From the NCBI RefSeq assembly GCF_007827365.1, contig NZ_VISI01000002.1, positions 997,001 through 1,061,000 of the forward strand: DNA of 64,000 nt, written 5' to 3'. Each line of letters opens with the position of its first letter. Position 1 is the first letter of the stretch. Below, one piece after another: positions 60,693 through 64,000 of this stretch. The notes under the pieces are model-generated. The model had not been told where the DNA came from. It saw only the letters and a list, made by a program, of their open reading frames with translations, and did no database searches. The position numbers and the translations under genes are program-made. This stretch comes from Olleya sp. Hel_I_94. Its GTDB lineage: Bacteria; Bacteroidota; Bacteroidia; Flavobacteriales; Flavobacteriaceae.

Positions 60693-61398
60693 TTATATTC
60701 TAGAGATAAGTTCACTATTTTCAACATAGTTAGGTTTGTCAATCATTAAACCTAAAATTATAAGATATTGTCCAAATCCATAACCAAACATTACTATAAA
60801 ATCCTGGAATAGGATGTCTCCATAAAATGTTTTAACTACCATTGTAGCCTCAGAGAATACAAATAAAACTACACCAGATAAAACTGTATAATAGCTTTTG
60901 TTACTTGCTACATCTTTTCTAAGATAAGCAAAAAGAGTCATGACTAAGGATATAAAAAAATACAACGTTACTGGTATAAAATACCCTTTAAGGTTTACAA
61001 AAATTAGATTATACAAAAACGCAACAAACAAAAAAACAAACTACTAAAAATGGTAGCAAACGCTTATTACTAAAGTCTTCCTTGTGTGTAAATTTAAAAA
61101 TGTAGATTAATTTACCAACTACAAAAAGTATTAAACTAATAATAAACTTTACTTTATTTAAGTGGTCAATAATTAAAATATCACCTATAAAAAAAATAAT
61201 TAATCCATAAAAAACATACCTATTGTTCAACTTGTTTTTCTTGTAAACACAATAACCCGTAAATATTATAAGAGTGACTAGCACAAATATTTTAGAATAA
61301 TACCTGTAAGGAATTATAGGCAAATTAGTTTTTACATAAATATCTAAAAATAACAAAGCCAAAAATACAGGTGTAAAATAGCGTATTAATTTATCCAT
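60693..61398 (-). pseudogene. YhhN-like membrane protein gene split by a frameshift
   Basis: Two overlapping minus-strand frames, 61398-61009 and 61031-60693, read as the N- and C-terminal halves of one ~233-residue protein related to its upstream neighbour. The first half ends LPFLVVCFFVCCVFV-stop; the second begins LFVAFLYNLIFVNL. Removing one T from a T7 run (A7 at 61030-61036 on plus) restores continuous LPFLVVCFLFVAFLYNLIF. About seven or eight membrane helices when joined. Pseudogene, sequencing error, or slippage-switched gene. Confidence 0.7.
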
Positions 61399-61400
61399 AA

Positions 61401-62123
61401 TTATGTATTCACTTTCAGTATTTCATTATTATCGATAGCTCTACTTTCTTTTAGTACTCCCAATATAATCATGTACTGAGACAAACAATAAAAAAACATA
61501 ACAGTAATTTTATTATAAGCAATTAATGGGTCATAAAATATTTTAAGGATATTAATACTATCTGCTATCATTGAGAAAAACACACCAAATAAGACTAACC
61601 AAAAACTTAATCCATTGACCTCACTTTTTCTTAAATAAGCAAATTGCATTAATAACAGTACTACAAATAAGTAGATTAAAAATGGAAAAAAATAATGACC
61701 TAAATTATTATACACCAAATCTGTGATAATAGTCATGTAAGCAAAACCAAGTATTAAAAAAGGAATTAATTTAGAAATTTTGAAATCTTTACTATTTAAA
61801 AATCGTATCGAATAACAAATTTTAGCTCCAATAAATAAAAAAGCTGCAAATACAAAATGAGTCATTTCGCCAGAATTTCCTGTAATAAAAAAAACATCTC
61901 CAATTATAAATAAAGATAAAGCATAAATTACCAGTCGTTTTTTAGAAATGTCCTTTTGCTTAGTTTTAAATAAATAAAAAACTAATAAAGTAATGCCTAG
62001 AGCTAATTTAGTAAAGTATCTATAGGAATATAACGCTTCATTATTCTTAAAAAAAGAATCTAAAACGTATAGAAAAAGATATAAGATGGTAAATCTAAGC
62101 GTATTTTTAAAAATAAAACTCAT
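61401..62123 (-). CDS. YhhN/lysoplasmalogenase-like membrane protein
   Basis: 240 residues with about eight hydrophobic helices. Segments such as YALSLFIIGDVFFITG, FLFIGAKICYSIRFLNSKDFK, LMQFAYLRKSEVNGLSFWLVLFGVFFSMIADSINI and YCLSQYMIILGVLKES follow the YhhN/TMEM86 pattern with Asp residues in helices. Eukaryotic TMEM86B is a lysoplasmalogenase; activity here is inferred. The gene directly downstream (2 bp) is a frameshifted paralogue. Confidence 0.7.
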   Translation of the reverse strand: MSFIFKNTLRFTILYLFLYVLDSFFKNNEALYSYRYFTKLALGITLLVFYLFKTKQKDISKKRLVIYALSLFIIGDVFFITGNSGEMTHFVFAAFLFIGAKICYSIRFLNSKDFKISKLIPFLILGFAYMTIITDLVYNNLGHYFFPFLIYLFVVLLLMQFAYLRKSEVNGLSFWLVLFGVFFSMIADSINILKIFYDPLIAYNKITVMFFYCLSQYMIILGVLKESRAIDNNEILKVNT

Positions 62124-62233
62124 ATTGATTATTATGCCTAATCAATATAAAAATTTAATTCAGAATTAACCCATAAAAACTTACAATTTCGACGAATAAC
62201 CTTTGATCACCAATAGATTGTACTAAATAAGGA

Positions 62234-63409
62234 TTACTCTTTTCTGTACTTTTTAGAATCTTCAAAAACTTGAGTTAAAATAGCTTCGTCTTGACTAGAA
62301 AATTCCACACCTCTTCTTGCCATAACAACTTTAGCAACCTCAAAAGCTTTAGACGTTAAATAGGTTGTAAAACCAGAAGCGCCTCCCCAACTATAACTTG
62401 GCACAAAATTTCTTGGAAAACCACTACCAAAAATATTGGCATTAACACCAATAACGGTTCCTGTATTAAACATTGTATTAATACCGCATTTACTGTGATC
62501 TCCCATCATTAAACCACAAAACTGTAATCCCGTTTTAGCAAAACGTTCTGTTTCATAATCCCATAGTTTAACTTCTACATAATTATTTTTAAGGTTAGAA
62601 TTATTAGTATCTGCACCTAAATTACACCATTCACCTATTACGGAATTCCCTAAAAACCCATCATGTCCTTTGTTAGAGTACCCAAATAACACTGAGTTAT
62701 TAACCTCGCCTCCTACTTTACTATGTGGTCCAATTGTAGTTGGTCCATATATTTTTGCTCCTAATTTTAAAGTTGCATGATCACATAAAGCTAAAGGACC
62801 TCTAACCAAACTCCCTTCCATTACCTCTGCATCTTTACCAATATAAATTGGTCCTGCACTAGCATTTAATGTTGCAAACTGGACAACTGCTCCTTCTTCA
62901 ATAAAAATGTTTTCTGGTGCAATAATATTATTACTTGTGGGTATTGGTTCAGATTTTCTGTCTTTAGTTAACAATTCAAAATCCTGTTGTATAGCTTCTC
63001 CGTTTTTAGAAAATATCTCCCAAGTGTGTTCAATTTTAGTAATATCATTATCAAACTCAATAGCTTCATACGTATCAAAATCTATGTCTTCCTGAGTATC
63101 TGTTGTATAAAAAGCAATTATATCCTCATCTTTAAAAATGGCTTGATTTTTTTCTAACCCTATAATCAATTCAACTAATTCATTATTTGGTAAATAAGAT
63201 GCATTTAGCATAACATTTTCTTCTAACTCAACCATAGGATATTTATCTGCCAAATAATCTTCTGTTACTGTTGTAGTTGTGGTTTGTAAATACATCTCCC
63301 ACTTCTCTCTAATAGTCAGTATACCAACTCTGATATCTGCAACAGGTCTAGTATAAGTAAATGGAAGTAATTGGTTGCGTACTGGTCCATCAAAAAGGAT
63401 ATAATTCAT
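62234..63409 (-). CDS. GlmU-like sugar-phosphate nucleotidyltransferase / LbH acyltransferase-like protein
   Basis: 391 residues. N-terminus LFDGPVRNQLLPFTYTRPVADIRVGILTIREKWE is the flavobacterial GlmU_N-like domain; the C-terminal part (about 190-350) is a left-handed beta-helix (GPIYIGKDAEVMEGSLVRGP, GAKIYGPTTIGPHSKVGGEV). Annotated in relatives as putative sugar nucleotidyl transferase. Not the classic GlmU: the typical N-terminal GxGTRM loop is missing, so the catalytic state is uncertain. Same strand and downstream of rpmE2 after a terminator. Confidence 0.85.
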   Translation of the reverse strand: MNYILFDGPVRNQLLPFTYTRPVADIRVGILTIREKWEMYLQTTTTTVTEDYLADKYPMVELEENVMLNASYLPNNELVELIIGLEKNQAIFKDEDIIAFYTTDTQEDIDFDTYEAIEFDNDITKIEHTWEIFSKNGEAIQQDFELLTKDRKSEPIPTSNNIIAPENIFIEEGAVVQFATLNASAGPIYIGKDAEVMEGSLVRGPLALCDHATLKLGAKIYGPTTIGPHSKVGGEVNNSVLFGYSNKGHDGFLGNSVIGEWCNLGADTNNSNLKNNYVEVKLWDYETERFAKTGLQFCGLMMGDHSKCGINTMFNTGTVIGVNANIFGSGFPRNFVPSYSWGGASGFTTYLTSKAFEVAKVVMARRGVEFSSQDEAILTQVFEDSKKYRKE

Positions 63410-63502
63410 TGTGGTTTTATTTTAAATTTAAACATCAAAACACTATTAAGCATTTTACTTTTGTGTTTAGCATTCAAAAATAGTTGAAAATAAGATAACA
63501 AA

Positions 63503-63532
63503 AAAAGCCTTTCATAAAAATGAAAGGCTTTT
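63503..63532 (-). terminator. Terminator of rpmE2
   Basis: AAAAGCCTTTCA and TGAAAGGCTTTT around TAAAAA, T-run on the minus strand. Located 22 bp past the rpmE2 stop. Confidence 0.85.
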
Positions 63533-63553
63533 AAAATATAGTTAACGCTAAAA

Positions 63554-63805
63554 TTATTTTTTAAATTTTGCGTATTTGTTTTTGAATTTATCGATACGAC
63601 CTGCAGTATCAATTAGTTTAGACTTACCTGTATAAAATGGGTGAGACGTTCTAGAAATCTCCATTTTAATAACTGGATATTCAACACCATCAACTTCAAT
63701 AGTTTCACTAGTGTTTGCAGTAGACTTAGTTAAAAATACGTCATCGTTTGACATGTCTTTAAATGCTACCATTCTATAATTTTCTGGATGTATACCTTTT
63801 TTCAT
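63554..63805 (-). CDS. rpmE2: 50S ribosomal protein L31, type B (zinc-free)
   Basis: 83 residues. [20 protein letters not shown] is the type B N-terminus, and [20 protein letters not shown] is the conserved C-terminal L31 motif. No CxxC cysteines, so it is the zinc-independent paralogue type, often the only L31 in Bacteroidetes. A good promoter lies upstream. Confidence 0.97.
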   Translation of the reverse strand: MKKGIHPENYRMVAFKDMSNDDVFLTKSTANTSETIEVDGVEYPVIKMEISRTSHPFYTGKSKLIDTAGRIDKFKNKYAKFKK

Positions 63806-63842
63806 CGCTAAATGCTTTTTTATCTTAACTAAATTCGAGGTG

Positions 63843-63872
63843 CAAATTTAAGTATTTTTTACAAATGAGCAA
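63843..63872 (-). promoter_or_regulatory. Bacteroidetes-type promoter of rpmE2
   Basis: On the minus strand: TTG (63872-63870), 19-nt spacer, TAAATTTG (63850-63843). Exact TTG-N19-TAnnTTTG. Predicted start near 63836, a ~31-nt leader. Confidence 0.75.
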
Positions 63873-63965
63873 CTAATTTATGAAAAAAAATTAATTATGT
63901 AATATTGTAACATATTATTGCACTTTAAGACTAATAGATTATTAACTAATTAACTCAACAAAATT

Positions 63966-64000
63966 ATGGAAAAAACTATAAAATCAATCGCAATTAATTT
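63966..64000 (+). CDS. 5' end of a gene running off the window (possibly DUF4199)
   Basis: ATG at 63966 opens MEKTIKSIAIN and continues beyond the window edge. In Flavobacteria a DUF4199 membrane protein with a similar N-terminus often lies next to rpmE2. Only eleven codons are visible, so this is a weak call based on position and first residues. Confidence 0.4.
   Translation, partial: MEKTIKSIAIN

Noticed and set aside
63406..63612. 68-codon minus-strand frame between rpmE2 and the GlmU-like gene
   Set aside because: It overlaps the rpmE2 3' end and the terminator hairpin and has no recognisable content.

Overview
The window comes from a low-GC member of the Bacteroidetes, almost certainly a marine Flavobacteriaceae (Olleya/Lacinutrix-like; genus not determinable by eye). 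The evidence is an Oar-type TonB-dependent receptor, a GLPGLI protein, a T9SS-sorted protein, a CarB without its C-terminal allosteric domain, DUF4252 proteins, and several promoters of the Bacteroidetes form TTG-N19/20-TAnnTTTG. Most of the window is ordinary chromosomal backbone.

Layout. 1-6.2 kb: hisS, a small conserved gene, a glycerophosphodiesterase lipoprotein and an Oar-like receptor. 6.2-7.4 kb: rpsF-rpsR-rplI. 7.6-13.1 kb: an orphan LytTR regulator, then nadC-yihY-DUF2147-priA on the minus strand. 13.2-25.4 kb: rlmH, an XTP/dITP pyrophosphatase, a DEAD-box helicase with a long structured leader, a TrmH-type methylase, a CHRD lipoprotein, a sirtuin, membrane proteins, an ABC-F ATPase and an RluA-type pseudouridine synthase without a normal start codon. 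25.4-30.3 kb: a J/KTSC protein, a glycosyltransferase, a heme-binding protein and purB. 30.3-34.4 kb: an AT-rich cassette (frameshifted small secreted protein, GLPGLI protein, outer-membrane receptor) between two ~108-bp direct repeats. The repeats consist of the terminator and last 17 codons of the DUF4252 gene that follows. 34.4-36.5 kb: an ECF sigma / anti-sigma-like / DUF4252 / DUF4252 operon.

36.6-45.2 kb is a vitamin B12 acquisition region. A cobalamin riboswitch leads btuB plus a BtuG-like beta-propeller lipoprotein on the minus strand. BtuF-, BtuC- and BtuD-like genes run divergently, a DUF71/COG2102 ATP-pyrophosphatase lies nearby, and a 37-residue membrane peptide sits next to the riboswitch. 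45.2-48.0 kb is a probable accessory insertion: a stand-alone reverse transcriptase with a ~470-nt structured non-coding leader, divergent from an uncharacterised gene. This is the best candidate for an undescribed (defence-type) system.

48.0-64.0 kb: rmuC, small membrane proteins, a thioesterase, a cupredoxin with T9SS tail, carB, rpmH, cls, a lytic transglycosylase, a hydrolase, a peptide-binding lipoprotein whose gene carries a perfect 17-bp inverted repeat, two tandem YhhN-like genes (one frameshifted), a GlmU-like nucleotidyltransferase, rpmE2, and the first codons of a gene running off the right end. I found no tRNA, rRNA, CRISPR array, transposase or integrase.
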